Shown here piece by piece: positions 52,536 to 62,056 of a stretch of 64,000 nt of DNA. The translations under genes and the position numbers were made by a program. The DNA lies in the NCBI RefSeq assembly GCF_000826105.1, contig NZ_CCYK01000007.1, positions 1,922,001-1,986,000 on the forward strand, written 5' to 3'. The DNA is from Pseudomonas massiliensis (GTDB lineage: Bacteria > Pseudomonadota > Gammaproteobacteria > Pseudomonadales > Pseudomonadaceae). Under the pieces are notes generated by a model, which saw only the letters and a list, made by a program, of their open reading frames with translations, was not told where the DNA came from and did not search any database. Positions within the stretch are counted from its first letter, which is position 1, and the number at the start of each line of letters is the position of its first letter.

Positions 52536-52904
52536 TCACTCCGTGGCGCGGCCTATCTGGGCCACTACTTCACGGATCACTGCATCGATATCGAAGGGTT
52601 TGTCGAATACGGCGGCGAACAACTCCGGGCTCGCCCGCCCGATGCTACCTTGGGCGCCACTCATCAGGAGCAGTGGAAGCTTGGCGAACAGCGGGCGCTC
52701 GCGCACTTTCCTGGCGAACTCGAGCCCATCCATCACCGGCATCATGAAATCGGTGATGACCAGGCTGGGACGCTCCCGATCGAGAACGTCCAGTGCCTTG
52801 CGGCCGTTGCTGGCCTTGACGACCATGTACCCCTCATCCTCAAGGGCGTACCCGAGGATATCGGCGATCAGATATTCGTCGTCGACTATCAGGATGGTGG
52901 TCAT
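52536..52904 (-). CDS. CheY-like response regulator next to the KaiC-like gene
   Basis: 122-aa stand-alone receiver: ILIVDDEYLIADILGYALEDEGY, phospho-Asp in LVITDFMMPVMDG, LMSG switch and FDKPF Lys. It starts 22 bp after the KaiC-like gene, on the same strand, so the two probably work together in one signalling route. Ends with ATE; no output domain. Confidence 0.9.
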   Translation of the reverse strand: MTTILIVDDEYLIADILGYALEDEGYMVVKASNGRKALDVLDRERPSLVITDFMMPVMDGLEFARKVRERPLFAKLPLLLMSGAQGSIGRASPELFAAVFDKPFDIDAVIREVVAQIGRATE

Positions 52905-52926
52905 TTTCGCGTGGTCCGGGCACCCA

Positions 52927-54366
52927 TCAATTGCGTGTTGACGAAACAGTGTTCGTCAACACCGGCTCGCTTGGTCTCGAAGTTTTTATGAAATGCAATC
53001 CACGGGAGCCAATGACCGCTTCGAGCGGCGCTGGATCGTAAACGCTGTCCCTGACTTTAAGAATGGTCATCGTTCGCGTAAGTTCAGACGGGTTTTCAAC
53101 CAACCGCAGCAGGAAGATATTGTCCACCACACTGGCCAGGTCCGGTGTCGGCAAACCCAGCTCCGGGCCTAACATGCCCTGCATTTCACAGGTACAGAGC
53201 ACCGTCACGCCGCGCCCCTGCAATTCTCCGATCAGGGCGCTGAAGAAGTCACCCAGGCGTGCTGGGTTCGTGGACACCCGAGACATTCCACCGAGGCTGT
53301 CGATCAGAACGCGCTTGACCCCATGGGTGTCCACCATCTCAAGCAGGCGCGCCCCGTGGCCGTCGAGCAGCCCCTGGGTGGTAGGCTGCCAGGCGATGTG
53401 CAGTGCCCCGGTACGCTCCATGGATTCGAAGTCGAAGTCCAAGGCCGCTGCCTTCAGAAGCAGCCGCGGCGGGCTTTCGTAGAAGCCGAACAGAAGTCCG
53501 GGAGCATCTGGTGTGGCCTCAGCGAGGAACTGGATGCCCAAGGAGGTCTTGCCAGAGCCGGGGGGCCCCATGATGATGGTCGCGGAGGTACGCACCAGGC
53601 CACCACCGATCAGGGCGTCCAGGCTGGGCGAACCGCTGCCGATCATTTGGCGATCCTGCGGGTCCGGGCGAGAGGGGTTGCTATAAAGGCTTTCCAGACG
53701 CGGATAGACCACCAGCCCATGATCGGTGATCACGCATTCATGCACCCCGGACAAGGCACCGCTTCCTCGGGTCTTTCGCAACTGGATACGGCGTACCGAA
53801 CGCGTGCCGATCAATTCCTCACCCATTTCGATGACGCCGTCCACCATGGTGTGCTCCGGACTGCCATCATCGAGCCGGGCGCTGGTGAGGAACAGCACCG
53901 TGCAGCCAGCGAAGGCCGCATGTCCCTGCAGCTCGCCGATGAATTTCTTGGTATCGAGCTGCGAGTCCGCCTTGGTGCGGGCATTGAGCAGACCGTCGAC
54001 CACCAGCACCGTTGCCTTCTGCCTGGCGATTTCCCGACGCAGCAGCTTGACGACCTCTTCCAGCCCTTCGTTTTCCAAGGTATCGAAGGCACTGACGAAC
54101 TGGATCTGGTCGCCGATTCGGTTGGGATCGAAGAATTCAAGGGTCGAGAGGTACTGGAACAACCGCTCATGGGACTCGGAAAGCAGGCTCACCACCAGGA
54201 CTTTCCCGCCGTTGCGCGCATGGTTGAAGCTAAGATGATTGGCCAGGATGGTTTTGCCCGAGCCTGGTCGACCTTGGACGATATAGGAAGCTCCGGCGAC
54301 CAGGCCTCCCTTGAGCAGTTGGTCCAGGCCCGCTATTCCGGTTGGGAGACGTTTTAGCTGTTCCAA
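52927..54366 (-). CDS. KaiC-like double RecA-domain ATPase
   Basis: About 479-aa cytoplasmic protein with two KaiC domains: first (about 1-235) begins LPTGIAGLDQLLKGGLVAGASYIVQGRPGSGKT with Walker A, second (about 245-475) has SPSLDALIGGGLVRTSATIIMGPPGSGKTSLG. Cyanobacterial KaiC is a clock protein, but in non-clock bacteria such proteins are signalling ATPases. No KaiA or KaiB. The start is unclear: TTG 54366 gives a family-like N-terminus; the frame is open to 54519. Followed by a receiver gene and the CPA2 antiporter, possibly as an operon. Confidence 0.86.
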   Translation of the reverse strand: MEQLKRLPTGIAGLDQLLKGGLVAGASYIVQGRPGSGKTILANHLSFNHARNGGKVLVVSLLSESHERLFQYLSTLEFFDPNRIGDQIQFVSAFDTLENEGLEEVVKLLRREIARQKATVLVVDGLLNARTKADSQLDTKKFIGELQGHAAFAGCTVLFLTSARLDDGSPEHTMVDGVIEMGEELIGTRSVRRIQLRKTRGSGALSGVHECVITDHGLVVYPRLESLYSNPSRPDPQDRQMIGSGSPSLDALIGGGLVRTSATIIMGPPGSGKTSLGIQFLAEATPDAPGLLFGFYESPPRLLLKAAALDFDFESMERTGALHIAWQPTTQGLLDGHGARLLEMVDTHGVKRVLIDSLGGMSRVSTNPARLGDFFSALIGELQGRGVTVLCTCEMQGMLGPELGLPTPDLASVVDNIFLLRLVENPSELTRTMTILKVRDSVYDPAPLEAVIGSRGLHFIKTSRPSEPVLTNTVSSTRN

Positions 54367-54556
54367 GATCAAACCTGCCTGTCTGTCAGTACGCAATTCG
54401 GCCGAGGGGCAGCCCCTGGGCGGTGTAAGATGCGGGGATTCTATACCTTGACGCGCGGGAACACACCAGGGATACGCATGCGCAAGAAACGGAGTGTCAC
54501 CGCGGCCAGCGCCAGGCATGCTTGAATACAGTCACTGCCAGCACAGAGCCATAGAC

Positions 54557-55417
54557 ATGACCCTCCCCGTAGCTTGCCCGACAGCACGGCCCACTCACCT
54601 GGAAGTGGTGACCGAGGCCTGTCGCTATATCGAAACCCAACCACGGACGCCCAGCCTGCGATCACTGGCGGACCGGGCCAGGCTCAGCCCCTGGCATTTC
54701 CAGCGGGTATTCAAGGCTATAACCGGGCTGAGCCCCAAGGCCTATGCGCTCGCCGCCCGGGCCAAGCGAGCGGAGGCCGGGCTTGCAGGCCAAGGCACCA
54801 TCACCGATGCCTTGTACGAGGCCGGGTTCGGTTCCAACGGGCGCTTCTACGAGACGGCTCCGGCGCGCCTTGGGATGACGCCCACCACCCGGCGCCTCGG
54901 TGGCGCGGGCGCTGAAATTCATTTTGCGGTCGGTCAATGCAACCTCGGCGCGATCCTGGTAGCGAGGGGGCCAAAAGGCATCTGCGCCATTCTATTGGGC
55001 GATGATCCGGAACAACTGCTCATGCAGTTCCAGGACCGCTTCCCCCAAGCCCACCTCATAGGCGCGGATACGGAGTTCGAGGCCCTGGTAGCCAGGGTCG
55101 TGGGCTTTGTCCAGGCGCCAGGCCTGGGCCTGGACCTGCCTTTGGACCTGCAGGGCACGGTTTTCCAGGAGCGTGTATGGCGAGCGTTGCGTGATATAGC
55201 CCCCGGGCAGACCGTGAGCTATGCCGAACTGGCGCGGCGTATTGGCGAACCTACCGCGGTCCGGGCCGTGGCCCGGGCCTGCGCGGCGAACAACCTGGCG
55301 GTCGCGATTCCGTGTCACCGGGTGGTACGTAGCGATGGCGGGCTGTCTGGCTACCGCTGGGGCGTAGAGCGCAAGAAAACCTTGCTGGCCCTGGAACTTG
55401 ACATCCGTCCTAACTAA
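54557..55417 (+). CDS. Ada-like methyltransferase lacking the N-terminal zinc domain
   Basis: About 286-aa protein that removes O6-methylguanine by transferring the methyl to itself. AraC-type helix-turn-helix (about 15-105, SLADRARLSPWHFQRVFKAITGLSPKAYA), then the Ada-type alkyltransferase with acceptor Cys in PCHRVV and the GLSGYRWG loop. The four-cysteine Ada domain that repairs phosphotriesters and acts as methylation switch is absent. ATG 54557 chosen from the family start. Without the switch its control of transcription must differ from E. coli Ada. Divergent from the KaiC-like gene. Confidence 0.88.
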   Translation: MTLPVACPTARPTHLEVVTEACRYIETQPRTPSLRSLADRARLSPWHFQRVFKAITGLSPKAYALAARAKRAEAGLAGQGTITDALYEAGFGSNGRFYETAPARLGMTPTTRRLGGAGAEIHFAVGQCNLGAILVARGPKGICAILLGDDPEQLLMQFQDRFPQAHLIGADTEFEALVARVVGFVQAPGLGLDLPLDLQGTVFQERVWRALRDIAPGQTVSYAELARRIGEPTAVRAVARACAANNLAVAIPCHRVVRSDGGLSGYRWGVERKKTLLALELDIRPN

Positions 55418-55468
55418 ACGGGGCGAGCGTAGTCACAAAAAACTCATGCCGTTTCCAAAAGAGCAACC

Positions 55469-56818
55469 ATGAGTTTTATCACTGCTGTCGCAATACTGGG
55501 TGCGATCCTGCTGTTGCTGGCGCTGGCTTCAGCCTACCTGCGCTGGCTGCCTGTTACCACCTCCGCCGTCTGCCTGCTGCTTGGCTTGGGAATCGGTCCG
55601 GCTGGCCTGGCCTTCGTCGATCTGGACATTCGCCAATCCAGCCATTGGCTGGAGCGGTTGACTGAGGTCGCCGTGTTGTTCTCGCTCTTCGGCACGGGCA
55701 TCAAGCTGCGACTTTCCTTTGGCCGTAGTGCCTGGCGGTGCGCGTACCTCCTGGCCGGGCCGGTGATGGTGGTGTCGATTCTGGGAATGGCTGCCCTGGC
55801 CCACTATGCTCTCGGACTTGACTGGGGCCTGGCTATGTTGCTGGGCGCCATGCTGGCGCCCACGGATCCAGTTCTGGCCAACATGGTGCAAGTCAACAGC
55901 GCCCAGGACTTCGACCGGGTCCGCTTCGGCTTGTCCGGCGAGGCCGGGCTCAACGATGGCACTGCATTTCCCTTCGTGCTGTTCGGACTACTGTTGATCG
56001 AGCACGGTAGCCTGGACAGCGCCTGGGTTACTCACTGGGCGATCAAGGATGTGCTCTGGGCAGTGAGTGCGGGACTGCTGATTGGCTACGGTCTGGGACG
56101 GCTGGTAGGCCAGGTGATGATCTTTCTGCGCGTCCGTCACCAGGACAGCACGCTTTCGCCCAATGACTTCCTGGCTTTAGCCCTGATTGCCCTCGCCTAT
56201 GCCTTGGCCGATGCGGTGGGCGCCTTCGGTTTCCTGGCGGTGTTCGCCGCGGGCCTGGGGTTGCGCCAGGCCGAAGTGCGCTCAACCGGATCAGAAGTGC
56301 CCTCAGAGCACCTGACCCAACCGGTGATCGGCCACCACCATCTGCCACCGGAGCGCGCGATCGCCGCCCCATTGGATGAGCTGGAACCGCCTCAATTGGC
56401 AGCAGGGGTGATGATGGGAGACATGATGGCCTTTGGCAGCCTGGTTGAACGGGCCATGGAGGTATTGCTCATCACCCTGCTCGGGGCGCTGCTTTGGGGG
56501 AACTGGGACTGGCGCGGCGTCAGTCTCGGGCTGGCGCTATTCTGTATCATCCGCCCCCTGGCGGTATGGGCTTTTGGCGGTGGCCGGGCGCTGCTCAGTC
56601 GACATCAGCGCGTATTGCTGGGCTGGTTCGGCATCCGCGGGATTGGCTCACTGTATTACCTGTGCTTCGTTCTGGAACACGGCCTGCCCGAAGAAATGGC
56701 CCAGACCTGCATCAGCATCACCCTGACGGTAGTCGCCTTGAGCATCCTGCTGCACGGCGTCAGCACTCAGCCATTGCTGGAGCACTATGAGCGACGCAGC
56801 AGCAGGTCGGCCGACTGA
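55469..56818 (+). CDS. CPA1-type Na+(K+)/H+ antiporter
   Basis: 449-aa membrane protein with about 11-12 hydrophobic helices. CPA1/NhaP hallmarks: LGAMLAPTDPVLANMVQV and GLSGEAGLNDGTAFPFVLFGLLL with the ion-binding Asp, and RHQRVLLGWFGIRGIGSLYYL near the end. A short hydrophilic insert (about 270-315, rich in His and Glu) is less conserved. Exchanges sodium or potassium for protons in pH and salt homeostasis. Confidence 0.88.
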   Translation: MSFITAVAILGAILLLLALASAYLRWLPVTTSAVCLLLGLGIGPAGLAFVDLDIRQSSHWLERLTEVAVLFSLFGTGIKLRLSFGRSAWRCAYLLAGPVMVVSILGMAALAHYALGLDWGLAMLLGAMLAPTDPVLANMVQVNSAQDFDRVRFGLSGEAGLNDGTAFPFVLFGLLLIEHGSLDSAWVTHWAIKDVLWAVSAGLLIGYGLGRLVGQVMIFLRVRHQDSTLSPNDFLALALIALAYALADAVGAFGFLAVFAAGLGLRQAEVRSTGSEVPSEHLTQPVIGHHHLPPERAIAAPLDELEPPQLAAGVMMGDMMAFGSLVERAMEVLLITLLGALLWGNWDWRGVSLGLALFCIIRPLAVWAFGGGRALLSRHQRVLLGWFGIRGIGSLYYLCFVLEHGLPEEMAQTCISITLTVVALSILLHGVSTQPLLEHYERRSSRSAD

Positions 56819-56830
56819 CTGTGGCGCCTT

Positions 56831-57481
56831 TCACCCTTGGTCCCTGGTAGTCAGTAGCGCCTCCAAATCATCGTAGCCCGGGGCAAGGCGAAAACGCGGC
56901 AGATCCAGATAGGGGCTGAAATCCTCATCACCATAGCCTGCGACCCAGGCGCCAGCCGCCAGGCCTGCCTCGACTCCCGCATGGCTGTCGTCGACCAGCA
57001 GGCAGTCTTCCACCGGCAGGCCCAGGGTCTGCGCCGCAGCCAGGATCAACCCAGGGTCCGGCTTCCAGGCACCTACTTCATAAGCGCTGACGATACGCTC
57101 CTGGAAATACCCGATCAGGCCTGCTGCGCTCAGGCAGGTTTCTATCTTGTTGCGCGGCCCGTTGGATGCCACGCAGCGCGGCAACGGGGATCGGGCCAGG
57201 AAGGCCTCGACGCCCGGCATGGGTTGCATGCCTTGAGCGAACAGTTCCAGGCTCTTGACCCTGAACTCATGCATGAAGGGTTCAGGATCCAGCCAGGGGT
57301 ATTGAGCCGCCAGGTGAGCGGTGAACACTGCGAACTGCACGCCGCGGAAGCGGGCCAGCACCTCGCTGTGAGGCAGATCGATATCACGCTCACGGAGCAG
57401 CCTTTGAAGCACAGTGGCCGCGAGCCGCTCGCTATCGACCAGGGTGCCGTCCGAATCGAAAATGATGCCTTGGATATTCAA
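56831..57481 (-). CDS. HAD-superfamily sugar-phosphatase-like hydrolase
   Basis: 216-aa phosphatase of the beta-phosphoglucomutase/6-phosphogluconate phosphatase branch: motif I GIIFDSDGTLVDSE (nucleophile Asp, with Ser in place of the usual second Met/Leu), motif II VASNGPRNK, motif III AYEVGAWKPDPGL with Lys, motif IV LLVDDSHAGVEAGLAAG. Lies 78 bp downstream of dnaE2 on the same strand and could be a distal gene of that operon, though no functional link is evident. Substrate unknown. Confidence 0.88.
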   Translation of the reverse strand: MNIQGIIFDSDGTLVDSERLAATVLQRLLRERDIDLPHSEVLARFRGVQFAVFTAHLAAQYPWLDPEPFMHEFRVKSLELFAQGMQPMPGVEAFLARSPLPRCVASNGPRNKIETCLSAAGLIGYFQERIVSAYEVGAWKPDPGLILAAAQTLGLPVEDCLLVDDSHAGVEAGLAAGAWVAGYGDEDFSPYLDLPRFRLAPGYDDLEALLTTRDQG

Positions 57482-57559
57482 GTGAGGGGCCTCTCCAATG
57501 GGCTGGCTTGCTCTGACAGCGAGTTTGCCTTGAGGTGCCCAGGGTCGTACAGCCTATGC

Positions 57560-60500
57560 CTAGTGGAAATCGCGGCTGCGCACGTCCAGCCCACTGAGCA
57601 AGGAGGTCATGTCGATCAGCTGGCGTGCCACCAGATGGCATACCTCCCCTTGCCGCTCCAGACGCCCTTGTACCTGCAGCAGGCGCGCCCCGACCAGGGC
57701 CTTGCGCTGGCGTTCGGCGAGGTCACGCCAGACAATCACATTGACCATGCCGAACTCGTCTTCGAGGGTCACGAAGGTGACCCCGCTGGCCGTCGAGGGG
57801 CGCTGCCGGCTGGTCACCAGCCCCGTCACACTGATGGCGCGGCCATGGGCGATGGCGGCAAGCTCTCGCGAACTGCGGCAACGCCACTTAGCCAGGGCGC
57901 GACGCAGTAATGCCAAAGGATGGCTGCCCAGGGTGGTACCCAAGGTGGCGTAATCGGCGAGCAGGTCTTCACCCACCGTGGGAACAGGTAGATCGACCTC
58001 GGCTTCGGCTGGTGCTTCGAGGCCCTCGAACAACGGTAGCTGGCGCTCCACGCTGGCCACCTCCCAACGGGCGCGGTGACGATGCCCGGCCAGGGCTTGC
58101 AAGGCGCCGGCGTCGGCCAGGCATTCACGCGCGCGAGCATCGAGGCGCGCGCGCTGGACCAGATCCAGCACGCTGAGAAAAGGCCCCGCCTGCCTTGCCA
58201 CGCCAATGCGAAGCGCCATGTCCTGATGCAGCCCGCGTACCATGCGCAGGCCCATGCGGATGGCAGGCTGAGCCTTGCCACTGGGCTCCAGAGAGCAATC
58301 CCAATCGCTATGTCGCACGTCCACAGGCCGTACCTCGATACCATGACGGCGGGCATCCTGTAGCACCTGGTCCGGGCTGTAAAAGCCCATGGGCCAGCTG
58401 TTGACCAGAGCGCAGGCGAAAGCCGCGGGTTCATGACACTTCAGCCAACTGCTGGCATAAGTCAGCAAGGCGAAGCTCGCCGCGTGGGATTCGGGGAAGC
58501 CGTAACTGCCGAAGCCCTTGATCTGCTCGAAGATGCGCTGGGCGAAAGCCTCGCTGTAGCCGTTCCTGAGCATGCCCTCGCGCAACCGACGCTGGTGCGG
58601 GTCCAGCCCGCCGTGCCGTTTCCAGGCCGCCATGGAGCGGCGCAGCTGGTCGGCTTCGCCGGGGGTATAGTCGGCCGCCACCATGGCCAGCTGCATGACC
58701 TGCTCCTGGAACAAGGGCACGCCCAGGGTGCGCTTGAACACCGCCTCGAGTTCCGGCGAAGGGTAGCTGACTTCCTCTTCGTTGTTGCGCCGCCTCAGGT
58801 ACGGGTGGACCATGTCACCCTGGATCGGCCCAGGGCGAACGATGGCTACCTCGATCACCAGGTCATAGAAGTTGCGCGGCCTGAGGCGGGGCAGCATGGC
58901 CATCTGTGCTCGAGATTCGATCTGGAACACGCCCACGGTGTCGGCCCTGCCGATCATATCGTAGGTGGCCGCGCAGTCGGCCGGCACGCTGGCCAGGTCC
59001 AGGCGCCGCCCGCGGTAGCCCTCGACCAGATCGAAGCACCTGCGCAGCGCGCTGAGCATGCCAAGGGCCAGGAGATCCACCTTGAGCAGGCCGACCATGT
59101 CCAGGTCGTCCTTGTCCCACTGGATCACGGTACGCTCGTCCATGGCGGCATTTTCCACCGGCACCAGTGTCTGCAAAGGGTGTTCGGAAATGACGAAGCC
59201 GCCAGGGTGTTGCGACAGGTGCCGGGGGAACCCGATGAGCTCACCGGTCAAGGTCAATACACGATGCAGCAGAGGGCTTTGCGGGTCGAAGCCGGCCTCC
59301 CGCAGCCGCTGCGCATCGGGTAACTGGTCACTATGGCGTCCGACACATTCGGCCAGGGCGCCGACCTGGTCGGACGCCAGGCCCAGGGCCTTGGCCACGT
59401 CGCGAATGGCGCCGGCGGCCCGGTAGGTGCTCGCGATGGCCGTCAGGGCCGCACGATGACGACCGTAACGCTCGAACACATACTGGATGACTTCTTCCCG
59501 CCGCTCATGCTCGAAATCCACATCGATGTCGGGAGGCTCGTTGCGCTCCCTGGAGATGAAGCGCTCGAACAACATGCTGGTGCGAGCCGGGTCGATGGCG
59601 GTGATACCCAGGGCGAAGCACACGGCGGAATTGGCCGCCGACCCGCGACCCTGGCAGAGAATGTGCCGACGCCGGGCGAAATCGACGATGTCGTGTACCG
59701 TGAGGAAGTAGGATTCGTAGCCCAGCTCGACGATAATGGCCAGCTCGCGCTCGATCATGGCCTCGACCTGAGCGGGCACCCCGCTCGGCCAACGTTGTGC
59801 GGCGCCCCTGCGGGTCAGCTCGCGTAGCCAGGCGCCAGCTGTATGCCCCTGGGGCACCAGTTCGCGAGGGTAGTGATAGCGCACCTGACCAAGGTCGAAC
59901 TCGCAGCGCCGGGCTATCTGCAGGGTCTCGGCCAGCAGGGCCGGTGGATAGAGTTCGGCCAGTTGAGAAAGGCTACGTAGGTGCCGCTCGCCATTGGGGA
60001 ACAGCCACCTGCCCGCTTCAGCCACGCGGCAATGATTGCGAATCGCGGTGAGAGTGTCCTGGAGGGCCCGGCGACCCCGGGCATGCATATGCACATCGCC
60101 CGTGGCTACACAGGACACGCCCAAGCGTTGCGCCACTGCTTGCAGCTGGGCCAGGCGATGGGCATCGTTCTCCCCTCGGTGCAACTCCACTGCCACCCAG
60201 AAGCGGCCAGCGAACCGCGAAGCCAACCACTGCCCTTGCGCCAGCGAGGCCTGAGGGTCAGGCAGCCAAAGCGCCAGCAGGCCGCTCAAGGTCGCGGCCT
60301 GGAAATCCTCCGCCAGCGACTGGTAACAGCCCTTGGGCGCGCGTCGCCGCGCCAGGGTGATCAATTGGCACATGGCCTGATAGCCCGCCAGGCTCTCGGC
60401 CAGGAGCACGACCCGCGGGCCCGACTGGATCTGGATCTCGGTGCCGACCAGCAAGGGCAAGCCGTGATCCTTCGACGCCTGCCAGGCCCTGACGATGCCT

Positions 60501-60637
60501 GCCAGGGTGCACTCGTCCGTGATGGCCAGGGCGCTGTAGCCGTGCCGGCTGGCGCGGGCGAACAGCTCCGCGGCCGAGGACGCGCCACGCTGGAAGCTGA
60601 AGCTGGAGAGGCAATGCAGTTCGGCGTAGGCGTTCAT
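57560..60637 (-). CDS. dnaE2: Error-prone DNA polymerase
   Basis: 1025-aa C-family polymerase (ImuC) used in damage-induced mutagenesis with ImuA and ImuB. N-terminal PHP domain (AELHCLSSFSFQRGAS), polymerase core with catalytic Asp pair in PPDIDVDFEHERREEV, HhH region, and C-terminal OB domain (ISVTGLVTSRQRPSTASG). The C-terminus is short, as in DnaE2, lacking the beta- and tau-binding tails of DnaE1. ATG 60637 overlaps the imuB stop (ATGA). Last core gene of the lexA2 operon. Confidence 0.95.
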   Translation of the reverse strand: MNAYAELHCLSSFSFQRGASSAAELFARASRHGYSALAITDECTLAGIVRAWQASKDHGLPLLVGTEIQIQSGPRVVLLAESLAGYQAMCQLITLARRRAPKGCYQSLAEDFQAATLSGLLALWLPDPQASLAQGQWLASRFAGRFWVAVELHRGENDAHRLAQLQAVAQRLGVSCVATGDVHMHARGRRALQDTLTAIRNHCRVAEAGRWLFPNGERHLRSLSQLAELYPPALLAETLQIARRCEFDLGQVRYHYPRELVPQGHTAGAWLRELTRRGAAQRWPSGVPAQVEAMIERELAIIVELGYESYFLTVHDIVDFARRRHILCQGRGSAANSAVCFALGITAIDPARTSMLFERFISRERNEPPDIDVDFEHERREEVIQYVFERYGRHRAALTAIASTYRAAGAIRDVAKALGLASDQVGALAECVGRHSDQLPDAQRLREAGFDPQSPLLHRVLTLTGELIGFPRHLSQHPGGFVISEHPLQTLVPVENAAMDERTVIQWDKDDLDMVGLLKVDLLALGMLSALRRCFDLVEGYRGRRLDLASVPADCAATYDMIGRADTVGVFQIESRAQMAMLPRLRPRNFYDLVIEVAIVRPGPIQGDMVHPYLRRRNNEEEVSYPSPELEAVFKRTLGVPLFQEQVMQLAMVAADYTPGEADQLRRSMAAWKRHGGLDPHQRRLREGMLRNGYSEAFAQRIFEQIKGFGSYGFPESHAASFALLTYASSWLKCHEPAAFACALVNSWPMGFYSPDQVLQDARRHGIEVRPVDVRHSDWDCSLEPSGKAQPAIRMGLRMVRGLHQDMALRIGVARQAGPFLSVLDLVQRARLDARARECLADAGALQALAGHRHRARWEVASVERQLPLFEGLEAPAEAEVDLPVPTVGEDLLADYATLGTTLGSHPLALLRRALAKWRCRSSRELAAIAHGRAISVTGLVTSRQRPSTASGVTFVTLEDEFGMVNVIVWRDLAERQRKALVGARLLQVQGRLERQGEVCHLVARQLIDMTSLLSGLDVRSRDFH

Positions 60638-62049
60638 CCGAACCACCCTTGCAGCCAGAGCGCGTCATCGCCAACGCTACGGTAGACCCAGGCCTGGCGC
60701 CCAGAAGGGGAGCGAAGACGGAAGTAATCCCGCCGCACATCTGCACCATCCCACCATCCACTTTCTATGCGTTCCGGACCGGCCAGGCATTTCCAGCTGC
60801 CGGGCTCCAGTGCCTCAGGCTGGGCCAGCAGCCAGCCGGGACGTAGCGGCACGCGCTCGGTCATCGAGCCCGGGCCAGGCTGTTCGTGCAGCCCCCAGGC
60901 GCACTCCGGGCGGTGGTCGGCCTGGGCACGCAGGCACATGACCGCTTCATCACCCAGACGAGCCCGCAGGCGTTCACGCAACTGTTCCCAGCCCTGCCCG
61001 GCCGCGGTTCGGGCCTCGAACAGGCCTTGGACCGTGGGCATATAGGCGGGCAAGTCCTCGGCCAGCAAGCGCAGATTGCGTACCGGGCGTGTCACCTGTA
61101 CCGGCTCCAGGCGCCCCCGAGCCAGCTCGAACAGCAGGCTCGGCTCCCGCTCCGGCGTCAGCAGGCCAACCGGCACCTGGGTATCCTCCCCTTCGGCATG
61201 CTCCATATGGATCGCGAAGCGCTGAACGCCCCCGTCCCGGCCGACCAGGTAAAGGCTGAGGTCGCTGATCAGGCGGCGCAGCGGAAAGAGCAAGGCCTGG
61301 GTCGATTCAACGTCGAAGTTGAGTTCGATGCGGCTGTCGAAGCGCTCCGGCGGAGTGAAAAACATAAGGGGTAGCCGAGCCCTACCCAGCAGGCAATCGA
61401 GCTGACGCAGCAGATCCGGGGCGAAACGCCTGCCGAGGGCAGCCCGCTCCAGCCGCAACAGTTGCCCGACCTGTCGCAGCCCCATGCGATGCAGCGAAAC
61501 CACCTGTTCGCGAGTGAGCCCGATGCGGTCCACAGGCATCCGCGCCAGCACTTCCTGGAGCTCGTTCGCGCAGGTGACGGCAAGGGCATCGTGAGCGTTG
61601 GCCAGCATTCGTGCCGCTACCGCGTTGGGCGCCACGACGATGCGATGGGTGAACCCCATGGCCTGGAGTTCGTTGCGCAGGCGTGCCTCGAACGCAGGCC
61701 AGGGGCCGAACAGGCTCATCACCGAAGCCACTTCGAGCAGGAGGGCCCTGGGGTAGTGACGACTCACCTGGGCACTGAACCCATATGCCCAGGCTGCCAG
61801 CAGTTGCTCGGCCTGCTCCACCTGGGCCGGGTCGTATTCCCTCGCTATGAACCCTTGGGTCAGGGCGTGAGCGGTGCCGAGGCCTTGGCCGGGACGCAAT
61901 CCCAGGACGCGGGCCGGACCGTTGACGGCACGCAATTGTCGCCGCTGAGCCGGGCCGCTGACCAATACAAGCGGTTGGGCGGGATCGGGTTGCTGGCGCA
62001 TTGCCACGTCCAGCGCCAATTGGGGGAAAAGGATGCAGGCCCAGAGCAT
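60634..62049 (-). CDS. imuB: Y-family polymerase-like accessory protein ImuB
   Basis: 471-aa protein related to Y-family polymerases, bridging DnaE2 to the sliding clamp. Starts MLWACILFPQLALDVAMRQQ, with the little-finger and palm-like parts recognisable (RVLGLRPGQGLGTAHAL, VARMPVDRIGLTREQVVSLHRMGLRQVGQLLRL). The catalytic acidic residues of active Y-polymerases are not at the start, as is normal for ImuB. Begins 7 bp after imuA and overlaps dnaE2 by 4 bp. Confidence 0.93.
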   Translation of the reverse strand: MLWACILFPQLALDVAMRQQPDPAQPLVLVSGPAQRRQLRAVNGPARVLGLRPGQGLGTAHALTQGFIAREYDPAQVEQAEQLLAAWAYGFSAQVSRHYPRALLLEVASVMSLFGPWPAFEARLRNELQAMGFTHRIVVAPNAVAARMLANAHDALAVTCANELQEVLARMPVDRIGLTREQVVSLHRMGLRQVGQLLRLERAALGRRFAPDLLRQLDCLLGRARLPLMFFTPPERFDSRIELNFDVESTQALLFPLRRLISDLSLYLVGRDGGVQRFAIHMEHAEGEDTQVPVGLLTPEREPSLLFELARGRLEPVQVTRPVRNLRLLAEDLPAYMPTVQGLFEARTAAGQGWEQLRERLRARLGDEAVMCLRAQADHRPECAWGLHEQPGPGSMTERVPLRPGWLLAQPEALEPGSWKCLAGPERIESGWWDGADVRRDYFRLRSPSGRQAWVYRSVGDDALWLQGWFG

Positions 62050-62056
62050 GGCGACC

